Positions 32,962-41,903 of a DNA stretch of 64,000 nucleotides are shown in pieces. Under the pieces are notes generated by a model. It was not told the origin of the DNA, made no database searches, and saw only the letters and a list, made by a program, of their open reading frames with translations. The stretch comes from Pseudomonas canadensis. GTDB lineage: Bacteria; Pseudomonadota; Gammaproteobacteria; Pseudomonadales; Pseudomonadaceae. The stretch spans positions 310,001-374,000 of the forward strand of contig NZ_AYTD01000017.1 in assembly GCF_000503215.1 (NCBI RefSeq), given 5' to 3'. A program made the translations under genes and the position numbers. How positions within the stretch are numbered: the stretch's first letter is position 1; each line of letters opens with the position of its first letter.

Positions 32962-34263
32962 TTACAGGGCCTTCTCGAAAATCTTCGAATTACGCTGATA
33001 GTTGTACAGCGATGCCCGCGCCGACGGCAGACGGTCCACGCTACTCGGCACAAACCCCCGCTCACGGAACCAGTGGGCGGTGCGGGTGGTGAGCACAAAC
33101 AAAGTCTTCAACCCCTGCGCACGAGCGCGGGCCTGGATGCGTTCCAACAACACATCGCCGCGCGCGCCATGACGGTATTCCGGATTCACCGCCAGGCACG
33201 CCAGCTCACCTGCGTCCGAATCTGCGATCTGGTACAGCGCCGCACAGGCGATGATCATGCCTTCGCGCTCCACCACACTGAACTGTTCGATCTCACGCTC
33301 CAGCACTTCCCGCGAACGGCGCACCAGGATGCCCTGCTCTTCCAACGGGCTGATCAGGTCGAGCAAGCCGCCCACGTCTTCAATCGCCGCTTCACGCACC
33401 TGCTCAAATTGTTCCTGGGCCACCAGCGTACCGCCGCCGTCCCGGGTGAACAGTTCGGTAAGCAAGGCACCGTCTTCGGCGTAGCTGACAATATGACTGC
33501 GCCCTACCCCACCCCGGCACGCTTCGGCAGCCGCATCGAGCAATTCAGCCTGATAGTTGCTGTTGCCCAAGCGCTGCAGGTGAGCCGGCACTTGTTGCGG
33601 GCGCAGTTCGCGCACCAGGCGACCGTTTTCATCGAGCAGGCCCATGTCGGCGCCGAACAGCAGCAGCTTGTCGGCATCCAGGTCGATGGCGGCGCGGGTG
33701 GCGACGTCTTCGCAGGCCAGGTTGAAGATTTCACCGGTCGGCGAGTAGCCCAACGGCGACAGCAGCACGATGGAGCGCTCGTCCAGCAGGCGGTTGATGC
33801 CCTTGCGGTCGACACGGCGCACTTCGCCGGTGTGGTGGTAGTCCACGCCGTCCAATACGCCGATGGGGCGTGCGGTCACGAAATTACCGCTGGTTACACG
33901 CAAGCGCGAGCCCTGCATCGGCGACGAGGCCATGTCCATCGACAGGCGCGCTTCAATGGCGATGCGCAGGTGGCCGACCGCGTCGATCACGCACTCCAGC
34001 GTCGCCGCGTCAGTGATGCGCATGCCTTCGTGATAAGTCGGGATCAGGCCACGCGCCTCAAGGCGCACTTCGATCTGTGGCCGCGAACCGTGGACCAACA
34101 CCAAGCGCACGCCCAGGCTGTGCAGCAGCACCAGGTCGTGGACGATATTGCCGAAGTTGGGGTGTTCCACACCATCGCCGGGCAGCATGACCACAAAGGT
34201 GCAGTCGCGGTGGGCGTTGATGTAAGGGGACGCGTGACGAAGCCAATTAACGTAGTCGGGCAT
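32962..34263 (-). CDS. argA: amino-acid N-acetyltransferase (N-acetylglutamate synthase)
   Basis: Protein of 433 residues with two domains: an N-terminal amino-acid-kinase-like domain to about 285 (VVMLPGDGVEHPNFGNIVHDLVLLHSLGVRLVLVHG; arginine feedback site) and a C-terminal GNAT domain (ELACLAVNPEYRHGARGDVLLERI). First step of arginine synthesis, acetyl-CoA plus glutamate. Classical ArgA length. Confidence 0.96.
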   Translation of the reverse strand: MPDYVNWLRHASPYINAHRDCTFVVMLPGDGVEHPNFGNIVHDLVLLHSLGVRLVLVHGSRPQIEVRLEARGLIPTYHEGMRITDAATLECVIDAVGHLRIAIEARLSMDMASSPMQGSRLRVTSGNFVTARPIGVLDGVDYHHTGEVRRVDRKGINRLLDERSIVLLSPLGYSPTGEIFNLACEDVATRAAIDLDADKLLLFGADMGLLDENGRLVRELRPQQVPAHLQRLGNSNYQAELLDAAAEACRGGVGRSHIVSYAEDGALLTELFTRDGGGTLVAQEQFEQVREAAIEDVGGLLDLISPLEEQGILVRRSREVLEREIEQFSVVEREGMIIACAALYQIADSDAGELACLAVNPEYRHGARGDVLLERIQARARAQGLKTLFVLTTRTAHWFRERGFVPSSVDRLPSARASLYNYQRNSKIFEKAL

Positions 34264-34399
34264 AACACCTGGGCCTGTAATAAAAAGCAGCCGAAAAAGG
34301 ATGAATCGTGAAAGCGCACAGCGGGCTGATGGTTATCGTCGGAACAGGCTTGGCGACACGCTCACTCTCCTTTCTATGTACGAACAGGTTGGGGTTAAT

Positions 34400-35548
34400 T
34401 TATGCAGGTTTCAGGCAGTAATGGTCGATCAGTTCCCGCAATAGACGCACTGTAGGCGTCAAGCGTGACATTTCGAGGTACTCGCCGGGTTGGTGAGCGC
34501 AGGCGATGTCGCCAGGGCCGAGCACCAGGGTTTCACACCCAAGGCGCTGAAGATAAGGCGCTTCGGTGCCGAACGCTACTGCTTCAGCACGATGGCCAGT
34601 CAATCGTTCCGCGACCCGCACCAGTTCGGCATCTTCGGGTTGCTCGAAAGGCGGCACTTCGGGGAACAGCGGCGAGTAATCGATCTTGACCTGATGGCGT
34701 TCAGCCAAGGGGACGAGCTTTTGCCGGATGGCGTCGCGCAGCACTTGCGGGTCCATGCCGGGCAGAGGGCGCAGGTCGAACTCCAGGGAACACTGACCGC
34801 AGATGCGGTTGGGGTTGTCGCCGCCGTGGATGCAGCCGAAGTTCAGGGTCGGTTGCGGCACGCTGAATTGCGGGTTGCGGTATTCGCGCTGCCAGGCCAA
34901 GCGCAAGCCGCGCAGTTCGCCAATGGCGTCGTGCATGGCTTCGAGGGCGCTGTGCCCAAGGCTGGGATCCGACGAATGGCCGCTTTGGCCAAGAATGTCG
35001 ATGCGTTCCATCATTACGCCTTTGTGCAGGCGGATCGGCTTGAGCCCGGTTGGCTCGCCAATCACCGCGGCGCGGCCCAACGGGCGCCCTGCCTCTGCCA
35101 ATGCGCGAGCGCCGGACATGGAGCTTTCTTCATCGCAGGTGGCGAGAATCAGCAGTGGCTGCTTGAACGGCTGATCCAACAACGGCAGCACCGCCTCGAT
35201 GGCTAGGGCGAAAAAGCCTTTCATGTCGCAACTGCCCAGTCCTACCCAACGACCGTCGACTTCCGTCAGCTTGAGCGGATCGGTCTTCCACAACGCGGCG
35301 TCATAGGGAACGGTATCGCTATGGCCTGCCAACACCAGCCCGCCGGGGCCGCTGCCGTAACTGGCCAGGAGGTTGAACTTGCCGGGGCTGACTTGTTGAA
35401 TGTCGATGGCGAAACCCAGGTCGCCCAGCCAACTGGCGAGCAAATCGATCACCGGGCGGTTGGTCTGGTCGAGAGACGCCTGGGTACAACTGACCGAAGG
35501 CGCGGCAATCAGCGCGGCGAACTGCTCTTTCATGGACGGTAATGGCAT
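34400..35548 (-). CDS. argE: acetylornithine deacetylase
   Basis: M20 zinc peptidase-family hydrolase of 382 residues. Metal and catalytic motifs: LVLAGHSDTVPYD, GSCDMKGFFALA, ATCDEESSMSGA and GPGDIACAHQPGEYL. Hydrolyses N2-acetylornithine in the arginine pathway. Start at ATG 35548 (MPLPSMKEQF) with GAGAGG upstream; the frame stays open to 35665. 136 nt upstream of argA on the same strand; divergent from the CYTH gene. Confidence 0.94.
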   Translation of the reverse strand: MPLPSMKEQFAALIAAPSVSCTQASLDQTNRPVIDLLASWLGDLGFAIDIQQVSPGKFNLLASYGSGPGGLVLAGHSDTVPYDAALWKTDPLKLTEVDGRWVGLGSCDMKGFFALAIEAVLPLLDQPFKQPLLILATCDEESSMSGARALAEAGRPLGRAAVIGEPTGLKPIRLHKGVMMERIDILGQSGHSSDPSLGHSALEAMHDAIGELRGLRLAWQREYRNPQFSVPQPTLNFGCIHGGDNPNRICGQCSLEFDLRPLPGMDPQVLRDAIRQKLVPLAERHQVKIDYSPLFPEVPPFEQPEDAELVRVAERLTGHRAEAVAFGTEAPYLQRLGCETLVLGPGDIACAHQPGEYLEMSRLTPTVRLLRELIDHYCLKPA

Positions 35549-35706
35549 GCGCGGCCTCTCGACTTCCCGGATGAGCCCCACTATAGAGCCATCTGCACGA
35601 CACAATAAACCGTTGCGGCACGTTGCCGGGCTCAGTCCTGTACACTGCACGACCTTGGCAGCCACTCTTTTCCCCGGCTGCGCTCCCGATCCTGGATGTA
35701 CCGGCC

Positions 35707-37074
35707 ATGCAAAAAGAAACTGAAATCAAGCTTCGCGTCAGCCGCGAGACCCTCGCCGCGCTGCGTGAGCACCCGCTGCTGAAAAAACGCAACAAAAGTG
35801 GCTGGGAACGCCGTGAGTTGATGAACCAGTATTTCGACACCCCCGAGCGCGACCTGGCCCAGGCCAAAGTCGCCCTGCGCCTGCGCAAGGACGGTGACGA
35901 CATCATCCAGACTCTCAAGACACGTGGCCAGAGCGTCGCCGGCTTGTCGGAACGTAACGAATACAATTGGGACTTGCCCAAAGCCAAGCTCGACGTGAAA
36001 AAACTCGACGGCGAATGCTGGCCCGAGCAACTGGCCGAGCTGGACAAAAAGACCCTCAAGCCGATCTTCACCACCGACTTCGTGCGTGAACGCGCCGAAA
36101 TCGCCTGGGGCCGTGGCAAGGCCAAGGTGGTCATCGAAGCTGCTCTGGACCTGGGCCACGTGGTGGTCGGCAAGCAGAAAGAAGAAATCTGCGAGCTGGA
36201 ACTGGAACTGCGCGAAGGCGAACCGGCCGCCCTGCTGGAGTTGGCCGCCGAACTGGCCGCCACCCTGGCCCTGATGCCGTGCGATATCAGCAAGGCCGAG
36301 CGTGGCTACCGCCTGTACGACGCCAGCAGCTACTCCCTGAGCCTGCCGGCGCCGCAGATCCACGCTGAAATGCCGCTGGACGATGCCTTCGCCGCGATCA
36401 TGTGGCACCTGCTGGGCAGCAGCCAACGCCTGGCCGAGCAATACCGCTTCAATGGCCACTGGCGCCTGCTGCAAGATTGGGTCGACAACCTCGGCGAACT
36501 GCGCGCCTTGGTCGGCAGCCTCGGCCAGGCAGCACCACGTCAATCCACCAGCGAGCTGCGCAGCGCATTGGATGCCCTGCTGGAAGACTGGCGCCCACTG
36601 GTGCAAGCCGGTGACGACGACGAAGACATCCGCAAAGCCGCGCCGGAACAGTTCGCCGAAGAACTGGAAGACGTGCGCTGGGGCCTGTTCTCACTAAACG
36701 CTTCACGCTGGCTGCTGGCCCGTACCTGGACCGCCGACCGCAACGTGCGTGGCAACCGCCAGGGCGCTGCACAAATCACCAACTGGCTGCCACGCCTGCT
36801 GGCCGAAGACGCCGTCGCCCTGCAACTGCCGCGCTACCAGCAACAGCCGGAAGACCTGGCCGAGCAACTGCCGCGCATCGAACGCATCCAGGCCTGGCTG
36901 CACCATGCGCGTCATGTGGTGGACATCCCGGAACTGGACCGTCTGTACGGCGAGCTCAACAAGTTGGCACAACTGGCTAACCAGCCGATTACCGATGAGT
37001 CGCTGGATGCGCGGATGCATCAGGCGATTGCGGTGTACCAGAACCGTGCGTGGAAGACGCTGCTGCGTCTGTAA
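35707..37074 (+). CDS. CYTH-domain inorganic triphosphatase, YgiF-like with CHAD-like C-terminus
   Basis: Protein of 455 residues. It begins with the CYTH signature ExExK (E4, E6, K8 in MQKETEIKLR) and continues with basic and acidic tunnel residues (ALRLRKDGDD, IDLGHV region EAALDLGHVVVGKQKEEICELELELREGE). Residues from about 240 onward are helical, resembling the CHAD half of YgiF. Predicted to hydrolyse tripolyphosphate. Start at ATG 35707; earlier codons give no family similarity. Confidence 0.9.
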   Translation: MQKETEIKLRVSRETLAALREHPLLKKRNKSGWERRELMNQYFDTPERDLAQAKVALRLRKDGDDIIQTLKTRGQSVAGLSERNEYNWDLPKAKLDVKKLDGECWPEQLAELDKKTLKPIFTTDFVRERAEIAWGRGKAKVVIEAALDLGHVVVGKQKEEICELELELREGEPAALLELAAELAATLALMPCDISKAERGYRLYDASSYSLSLPAPQIHAEMPLDDAFAAIMWHLLGSSQRLAEQYRFNGHWRLLQDWVDNLGELRALVGSLGQAAPRQSTSELRSALDALLEDWRPLVQAGDDDEDIRKAAPEQFAEELEDVRWGLFSLNASRWLLARTWTADRNVRGNRQGAAQITNWLPRLLAEDAVALQLPRYQQQPEDLAEQLPRIERIQAWLHHARHVVDIPELDRLYGELNKLAQLANQPITDESLDARMHQAIAVYQNRAWKTLLRL

Positions 37075-37093
37075 AATCGCTACCTCCAGCCTG

Positions 37094-37564
37094 TCAGCGC
37101 AACACTGGCAGGCTGGTGGTGGACTTGATCTCCGACAACGCCACAATCGAATTGACCTCCTGAATCCCCGGCACCATCGACAACTTCTCGAAGAAAAACC
37201 GCTCGTACGCCTCGATATCCGAGGTGACGATACGCAACAGAAAATCCACCGCCCCCATCAGCACATAACACTCCAGCACTTCCGGAAACCCGCGAATCGC
37301 GTCGGTGAACTCGGTGAAGTTGGAGCGGCCGTGGGCGTTGAGTTTGACCTCGGCAAAGATCTGCGTGTTGAGGCCGATCTTCTTGCGGTCCAGTAACGTC
37401 ACCTGGCCGCGAATTACCCCCTCTTCCTTGAGACGTTGAATACGCCGCCAGCACGGTGACTGGGATAAGCCGACCTGCTCGGCGATCTGAGCACTGGACA
37501 GCGAGGCGTCCTCCTGCAGCAAGGCCAGGATACGGCGGTCGTAGGCGTCCAACTCACTGTGCAT
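37094..37564 (-). CDS. Lrp/AsnC-family transcriptional regulator
   Basis: Protein of 156 residues: helix-turn-helix at the N-terminus (LDAYDRRILALLQEDASLSSAQIAEQVGLSQSPCWRRIQRLKEEGVI) and RAM/ACT ligand domain (VLECYVLMGAVDFLLRIVTSDIEAYERFF). A hairpin CCAGCCTGTCAG/CTGGCAGGCTGG overlaps its stop codon and separates it from the convergent CYTH gene. Divergent from a small ACT-like gene; a perfect palindrome lies between them. Confidence 0.93.
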   Translation of the reverse strand: MHSELDAYDRRILALLQEDASLSSAQIAEQVGLSQSPCWRRIQRLKEEGVIRGQVTLLDRKKIGLNTQIFAEVKLNAHGRSNFTEFTDAIRGFPEVLECYVLMGAVDFLLRIVTSDIEAYERFFFEKLSMVPGIQEVNSIVALSEIKSTTSLPVLR

Positions 37565-37591
37565 ATAAATACCCTAAATGGTGCTTGTCTT

Positions 37592-37605
37592 GAATTGATC
37601 AATTC
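37592..37605. promoter_or_regulatory. perfect 14-bp palindrome in Lrp/ACT divergent region
   Basis: GAATTGATCAATTC, fully self-complementary, 28 nt upstream of the Lrp-family start and 87 nt upstream of the divergent gene. Position and symmetry suit an Lrp/AsnC-type operator. Confidence 0.5.
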
Positions 37606-37691
37606 GATTAATCCTGAAAAAGCCTCATCTTAGATAAGAAATCTCCGTTGGCGAATGTAAAAATTTCTTCAGTCGAATCTGGAGCTTTCCC

Positions 37692-38030
37692 ATGCACGCC
37701 GTTGAAACCACCCACCCTATTACCCGCGTCGATGCGTGGGCCGTCACCAGCGTTCATTGCCAGGCGCATTACCGGATCGTTGCCGAGGCGGAGCCTGATG
37801 TTTTGTGCCGAGTCCTCAACTATTTCGCGCTGCAATTCCTCACGCCGCGACAGGTCATGGTGAACCGGGAAGGTGATCTGCTGAACATCGACATCATGAT
37901 GGACGGCCTGAGCTGGCACCGCGCGCAAGTGATCGGTGAAAAGATTCGAAACCTGATCAGCGTGTGCACGCTGGATGTGTGGTCGGCTGACTCCATGGGG
38001 CCTCAAGCGGTGGTGGCGGTCGCCCAGTAA
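37692..38030 (+). CDS. small ACT-like protein
   Basis: Protein of 112 residues without signal peptide. Residues 24-100 have the alternating pattern of an ACT domain (HYRIVAEAEPDVLCRVLNYFALQFLTPRQVMVNREGDLLNIDIMMDGLSWHRAQVIGEKIRNLISVCTLDVW), resembling the regulatory subunit of acetolactate synthase but shorter and not beside a catalytic subunit. GGAG precedes the ATG. Divergent from the Lrp-type regulator, which is probably its controller. Function unknown; amino-acid sensing is inferred from fold. Confidence 0.75.
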   Translation: MHAVETTHPITRVDAWAVTSVHCQAHYRIVAEAEPDVLCRVLNYFALQFLTPRQVMVNREGDLLNIDIMMDGLSWHRAQVIGEKIRNLISVCTLDVWSADSMGPQAVVAVAQ

Positions 38031-38114
38031 AAGCCTGCAATACACGCTGGGAGGCAGATATTCAGGGGCTGGCTAGCCTGGGATTTACACCCACTGCCAC
38101 CCAGGAAAACCTTC

Positions 38115-39794
38115 ATGCCGGTTGATCAACGATTGGAACTGCATCAGCTGTTGCCGGCTTTGGTCGAAGGGCGGCTGATCACGCCTGAACTCGCCCACCG
38201 CTTGTCGGCGCTGCCGGCCAGCAACACCCAGCATCCACTAGAGAGCATCGCAGCCCAAGGCGCATGCCTGGAAACCCTGACCGAATGGCTCGCCCAGCAG
38301 GCCAGGCAACCTTATCTGCGCATCGACCCGTTGAAGATCAACGTGGCGACAGTGGTGCCGCTGATGTCCCACGCATTCGCCCAGCGCCACGCCATCCTCG
38401 CGGTGGCGGTGGATGCGCAAACCGTTACCATCGCCAGCGCCCAGCCCCATGTCACCAGCTGGGAAGCCGGGCTTGCGCAGGTGCTCAAGCGCTCGATCAA
38501 ACGCGTGGTCGCCAATCCCCAGGACATTACGCGCTGTATCGATGAGTTCTACCGACTGGCGAAATCCGTCAGCAGCGCCGATCAAAAGGTCACGGCGCCT
38601 GGCAATGTCGACCTGCTCAACCTTGGCGCCAGCGACCAGGAACCGGATGCCAACGACGCGCACATCGTTAATATCGTCGATTGGCTGCTGCAGTACGCGT
38701 TCGCCCAGCGCGCCAGTGATATCCACGTCGAACCCTGCCGTGAACAAGGGCGTGTGCGGTTTCGCATCGACGGGCTGCTGCACGACGTCTATCAATTTCC
38801 GCCCCAGGTGACGATGGCCGTCGTCAGCCGCCTGAAAAGCCTGGGTCGCATGAACGTGGCAGAAAAACGCAGGCCCCAGGACGGACGGGTCAAGACCAAA
38901 AGCCCGGCGGGCGTGGAAGTTGAGCTGCGCCTTTCCACCTTGCCCACGGCGTTTGGCGAGAAGCTGGTAATGCGGATTTTCGACCCGCAGGTCCTGCTCA
39001 AGGGCTTTGACCAGCTGGGTTTGTCGGCTGATGACCAGCAACGCTGGCAATCCATGACACGCCAGACCCACGGCATCATCCTGGTGACCGGTCCGACCGG
39101 TTCGGGCAAGACCAGCACGCTCTACACCACGCTCAGGCAACTGGCGACCCGGGAGGTCAACCTATGCACCGTGGAAGACCCGATTGAAATGGTCGAGCCG
39201 GCGTTCAACCAGATGCAGGTGCAGCACAACATCGACCTGACCTTCGCCAGCGGCATCCGCGCCCTGCTGCGCCAGGACCCGGACATCATCATGATTGGCG
39301 AGATCCGCGACCAGGAGACCGCCGAAATGGCGATCCAGGCCGCACTGACCGGGCATCTGGTGCTGTCGACCCTACATACCAACGACGCACCCAGCGCCAT
39401 CAGCCGTTTGCAAGAACTGGGCATTGCTCACTATTTGATCAAGGCCACGTTATTGGGGGTGATGGCGCAGCGGTTGGTGCGGGTTCTGTGTCCTCACTGC
39501 AAGCGGACGCTGGGTGAGGTCCATGAGGCGGTCGGATGCGTGGAATGTCGACACAGCGGTTATCGGGGCCGAGCGGGTATTTACGAAATCATGGTGCTGA
39601 ACCAAGCGCTCAAGATGCTGATCACACCCGGCGCCGATGTACAGGCCTTGCGCCAGGCGGCGATTGCCCAAGGTATGTGCAGCCTGCGCATGGCTGGCCT
39701 GCATAAGGTCGAGACGGGGCTGACCACGATGGCGGAAGTGTTACGAGTGACACCTGGGGATTCGGTAACAAATCCTTTGTTTGATGAGCAGTGA
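38115..39794 (+). CDS. GspE/PilB-family secretion ATPase, orphan
   Basis: Protein of 559 residues: N-terminal GspE/T2SSE domain (about 1-150), then N2 domain (SDIHVEPCREQGRVRFRIDG), Walker A GPTGSGKTSTLY with K332, Asp box and Walker B (DPDIIMIGEIRDQETAEMAI), His box (GHLVLSTLHTNDAPSAISRL), and a zinc site CPHC...CVEC in the C-terminal domain. All elements needed for activity are present. Neighbouring genes are unrelated: no pseudopilin, GspF or secretin in this window. It may work with components encoded elsewhere. Confidence 0.92.
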   Translation: MPVDQRLELHQLLPALVEGRLITPELAHRLSALPASNTQHPLESIAAQGACLETLTEWLAQQARQPYLRIDPLKINVATVVPLMSHAFAQRHAILAVAVDAQTVTIASAQPHVTSWEAGLAQVLKRSIKRVVANPQDITRCIDEFYRLAKSVSSADQKVTAPGNVDLLNLGASDQEPDANDAHIVNIVDWLLQYAFAQRASDIHVEPCREQGRVRFRIDGLLHDVYQFPPQVTMAVVSRLKSLGRMNVAEKRRPQDGRVKTKSPAGVEVELRLSTLPTAFGEKLVMRIFDPQVLLKGFDQLGLSADDQQRWQSMTRQTHGIILVTGPTGSGKTSTLYTTLRQLATREVNLCTVEDPIEMVEPAFNQMQVQHNIDLTFASGIRALLRQDPDIIMIGEIRDQETAEMAIQAALTGHLVLSTLHTNDAPSAISRLQELGIAHYLIKATLLGVMAQRLVRVLCPHCKRTLGEVHEAVGCVECRHSGYRGRAGIYEIMVLNQALKMLITPGADVQALRQAAIAQGMCSLRMAGLHKVETGLTTMAEVLRVTPGDSVTNPLFDEQ

Positions 39795-39871
39795 AACCGT
39801 TCTTATCGGTGACAACACCGTTACAATCGGCCCAACGTCGTTTCACTGACACATTCAGATAGGGAATCGCT

Positions 39872-40792
39872 ATGCAGATCGGAACCGTACTGCTTCTTTT
39901 CGTGGGCTTGGCCATCGCCATCCTGTTCATGGGTTTCAAGGTCGTCCCCCAGGGTTACCAGTGGACAGTCGAGCGTTTCGGCCGCTACACCAACACCCTC
40001 AAGCCTGGCCTGAACATAATCATCCCGGTCATGGACCGCATCGGTCGCAAGATCAACGTGATGGAAAGCGTGCTGGATATCCCGCCCCAGGAAGTCATCA
40101 CCGCCGACAACGCCACCGTGCAGATCGACGCCGTGTGCTTCTTCCAGGTGGTCAACACCGCCCAGGCCGCGTACGAGGTCAACAACCTCGAACACGCCAT
40201 CCGCAACTTGCTGCAAACCAACATCCGTACCGTGCTCGGTTCCATGGAGCTGGATGCCATGCTCAGCCAGCGTGACGGCATCAACGAAAAACTCCTGAAA
40301 ACCGTGGACGAAGCCACCGCACCGTGGGGCATCAAGATCACCCGTATCGAGATCAAGGACATCAGCCCACCTGCCGACCTGATGGCCGCCATGTCGGGCC
40401 AGATGAAAGCCGAGCGCATCAAGCGTGCGCAAATCCTTGAGGCTGAAGGCCTGCGAGCGTCGGCAATCCTGACCGCCGAAGGCAAGAAGCAAGCGCAGAT
40501 CCTGGAGGCCGAAGGTAGCCGACAGGCGGCATTCCTTGAGTCCGAAGCCCGTGAGCGTCAGGCCGAAGCCGAAGCCCGCGCGACCCAGGTGGTGTCGGAA
40601 GCGATTGCGTCGGGCAACGTGCAAGCGGTCAACTACTTTGTCGCGCAGAAATACATCGATGCGCTGGGCAAGCTGGCATCGGCCAACAACAGCAAGGTCA
40701 TCCTGATGCCGCTGGAAGCCAGCCAAGTGATCGGTGCGGTCGGCGGTATCGGCGAAATCGTCAAGGCAACGTTCGACAACAAGAAAGGCTGA
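39872..40792 (+). CDS. SPFH/Band 7 membrane protein (QmcA/stomatin-like)
   Basis: Protein of 306 residues: one N-terminal membrane segment (TVLLLFVGLAIAILFMGFKVV), SPFH domain (QWTVERFGRYTNTLKPGLNIIIPVMDRIGRKINVMESVLDIPPQEVITADNA region) and a long charged coiled-coil rich in EAEG and QAEAEARA repeats. Forms membrane oligomers. The NfeD partner gene starts 10 nt downstream, the standard stomatin-NfeD operon. Confidence 0.93.
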   Translation: MQIGTVLLLFVGLAIAILFMGFKVVPQGYQWTVERFGRYTNTLKPGLNIIIPVMDRIGRKINVMESVLDIPPQEVITADNATVQIDAVCFFQVVNTAQAAYEVNNLEHAIRNLLQTNIRTVLGSMELDAMLSQRDGINEKLLKTVDEATAPWGIKITRIEIKDISPPADLMAAMSGQMKAERIKRAQILEAEGLRASAILTAEGKKQAQILEAEGSRQAAFLESEARERQAEAEARATQVVSEAIASGNVQAVNYFVAQKYIDALGKLASANNSKVILMPLEASQVIGAVGGIGEIVKATFDNKKG

Positions 40793-40802
40793 GGCCAGCG
40801 CC

Positions 40803-41249
40803 ATGTGGGATTTCCTGCAGCATCTGTCGTTTTGGGATTGGCTGGCGCTGGGTACGGTCCTGTTGATTCTTGAAGTATTCGGCGCCGGTGGTTACCTGCT
40901 GTGGATGGGCATCGCCGCGGCAGCCGTGGGCGTGATCAAGTTCCTGGTGCCGCCTTTGGGGCTGGAGTGGCAACTTCTGTTGTTTGCCGTGTTGTCGATC
41001 CTGACAGCCGTGTATTGGTGGAAGCGCCAGCGCAGCAGTGCCAAAGCCAGCGACCAGCCGGGCCTCAACGAACGCGGTTCGGAATTGATCGGCCGCACAT
41101 TCATGGTGCATCAAGCGATTGTGGATGGCCGGGGCAAGGTAAAAGTCGGTGACGGCGTGTGGATGGTGACGGGTCCAGACAGTCCCGTAGGCGCTCAAGT
41201 CCGGGTGGTTGGCCAGGATGGTGTGGTGTTAAGGGTTGAAACTGTTTAG
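40803..41249 (+). CDS. NfeD-family membrane protein
   Basis: Protein of 148 residues: membrane segments at about 13-65 (WLALGTVLLILEVFGAGGYLLWMGIAAAAVGVIKFL; WQLLLFAVLSILTAVYW) followed by the OB-fold soluble domain (LIGRTFMVHQAIVDGRGKVKVGDGVWMV). Short NfeD type without protease domain, partner of the Band 7 protein. Start at MWDFLQHLSFWDW; the longer frame overlaps the upstream gene. Confidence 0.92.
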   Translation: MWDFLQHLSFWDWLALGTVLLILEVFGAGGYLLWMGIAAAAVGVIKFLVPPLGLEWQLLLFAVLSILTAVYWWKRQRSSAKASDQPGLNERGSELIGRTFMVHQAIVDGRGKVKVGDGVWMVTGPDSPVGAQVRVVGQDGVVLRVETV

Positions 41250-41318
41250 TCAGTGATGGAACTCGGTTGGGTTAACTACAATCATAAAGTACAGATAACC
41301 CACCCGGAGTCACCCATC

Positions 41319-41633
41319 ATGCGTCTCAAATATGCTGTCGCAACCCTTGCTGTGCTTTCCCTCCCAGTCGGTTCAGCCATGGCCGACAGTTTCTGGCGCA
41401 ATGTCATCTCGTCGGGCGCCACTACCGGCTCGACGTACCTGACCTTCAAGGACCATAAGCTGGTGGTCGCTGCGCAAGACGACGCAGGCAGCTTTGTTGC
41501 CAGCGACGGCGGCATCCGTGGCCCGTACCTGGAAGCCGCCATGCAGAAAGTCCGCGCCGACAACCCTGGCCTGCAAGCCACGGATATGGAGCTGGCCAAC
41601 GCCATCCTCGCGAAAAACGCCGTTACCGAATAA
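41319..41633 (+). CDS. DUF2388 small secreted protein
   Basis: Protein of 104 residues with signal peptide MRLKYAVATLAVLSLPVGSAMA and a short mature domain (DSFWRNVISSGATTGSTYLTFKDHKLVVAAQDDAGSFVASDGGIRGPYLEAAM). This is the DUF2388 pattern found mainly in Pseudomonas; function unknown. CGGAG precedes the ATG. Ended by a strong terminator. Confidence 0.87.
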   Translation: MRLKYAVATLAVLSLPVGSAMADSFWRNVISSGATTGSTYLTFKDHKLVVAAQDDAGSFVASDGGIRGPYLEAAMQKVRADNPGLQATDMELANAILAKNAVTE

Positions 41634-41649
41634 CTCGGGTTTAGTAAAA

Positions 41650-41678
41650 AATACCGCTTTGAACAGCGGTATTTTTTT
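41650..41678 (+). terminator. intrinsic terminator of DUF2388 gene
   Basis: AATACCGCT (41650-41658), loop TTGAAC, AGCGGTATT (41665-41673) and a run of seven T. An A-run on the left makes it partly bidirectional. Confidence 0.95.
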
Positions 41679-41756
41679 GTCTTCAATTCCTATGATCATC
41701 GCGGCTGAGCACTACGTAAGCATTCCTGCTTTCACAGCTGATAAAGCCCGGTAGAG

Positions 41757-41784
41757 AATGCCGCTGTTGAAGCGGCATTTTTTT
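41757..41784 (+). terminator. second intrinsic terminator 80 nt further on
   Basis: AATGCCGCT (41757-41765), loop GTTGA, AGCGGCATT (41771-41779), then seven T. No open reading frame lies between the two terminators. Confidence 0.93.
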
Positions 41785-41903
41785 GCCCGGACGGTGACGA
41801 TTCATTCACAGGCGACAGGCTATATTCAGTCAAGCCGTGCAACCATGCCGGTACTGATACCTCGCCTACTCATCGCCAATCTGAAACGGATGCCTTCGTC
41901 GTC

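Noticed and set aside
37086..37117. Hairpin over the stop codon of the Lrp-type gene considered as a terminator
   Set aside because: Good stem but no T-run on either side; left as a note within the gene entry.
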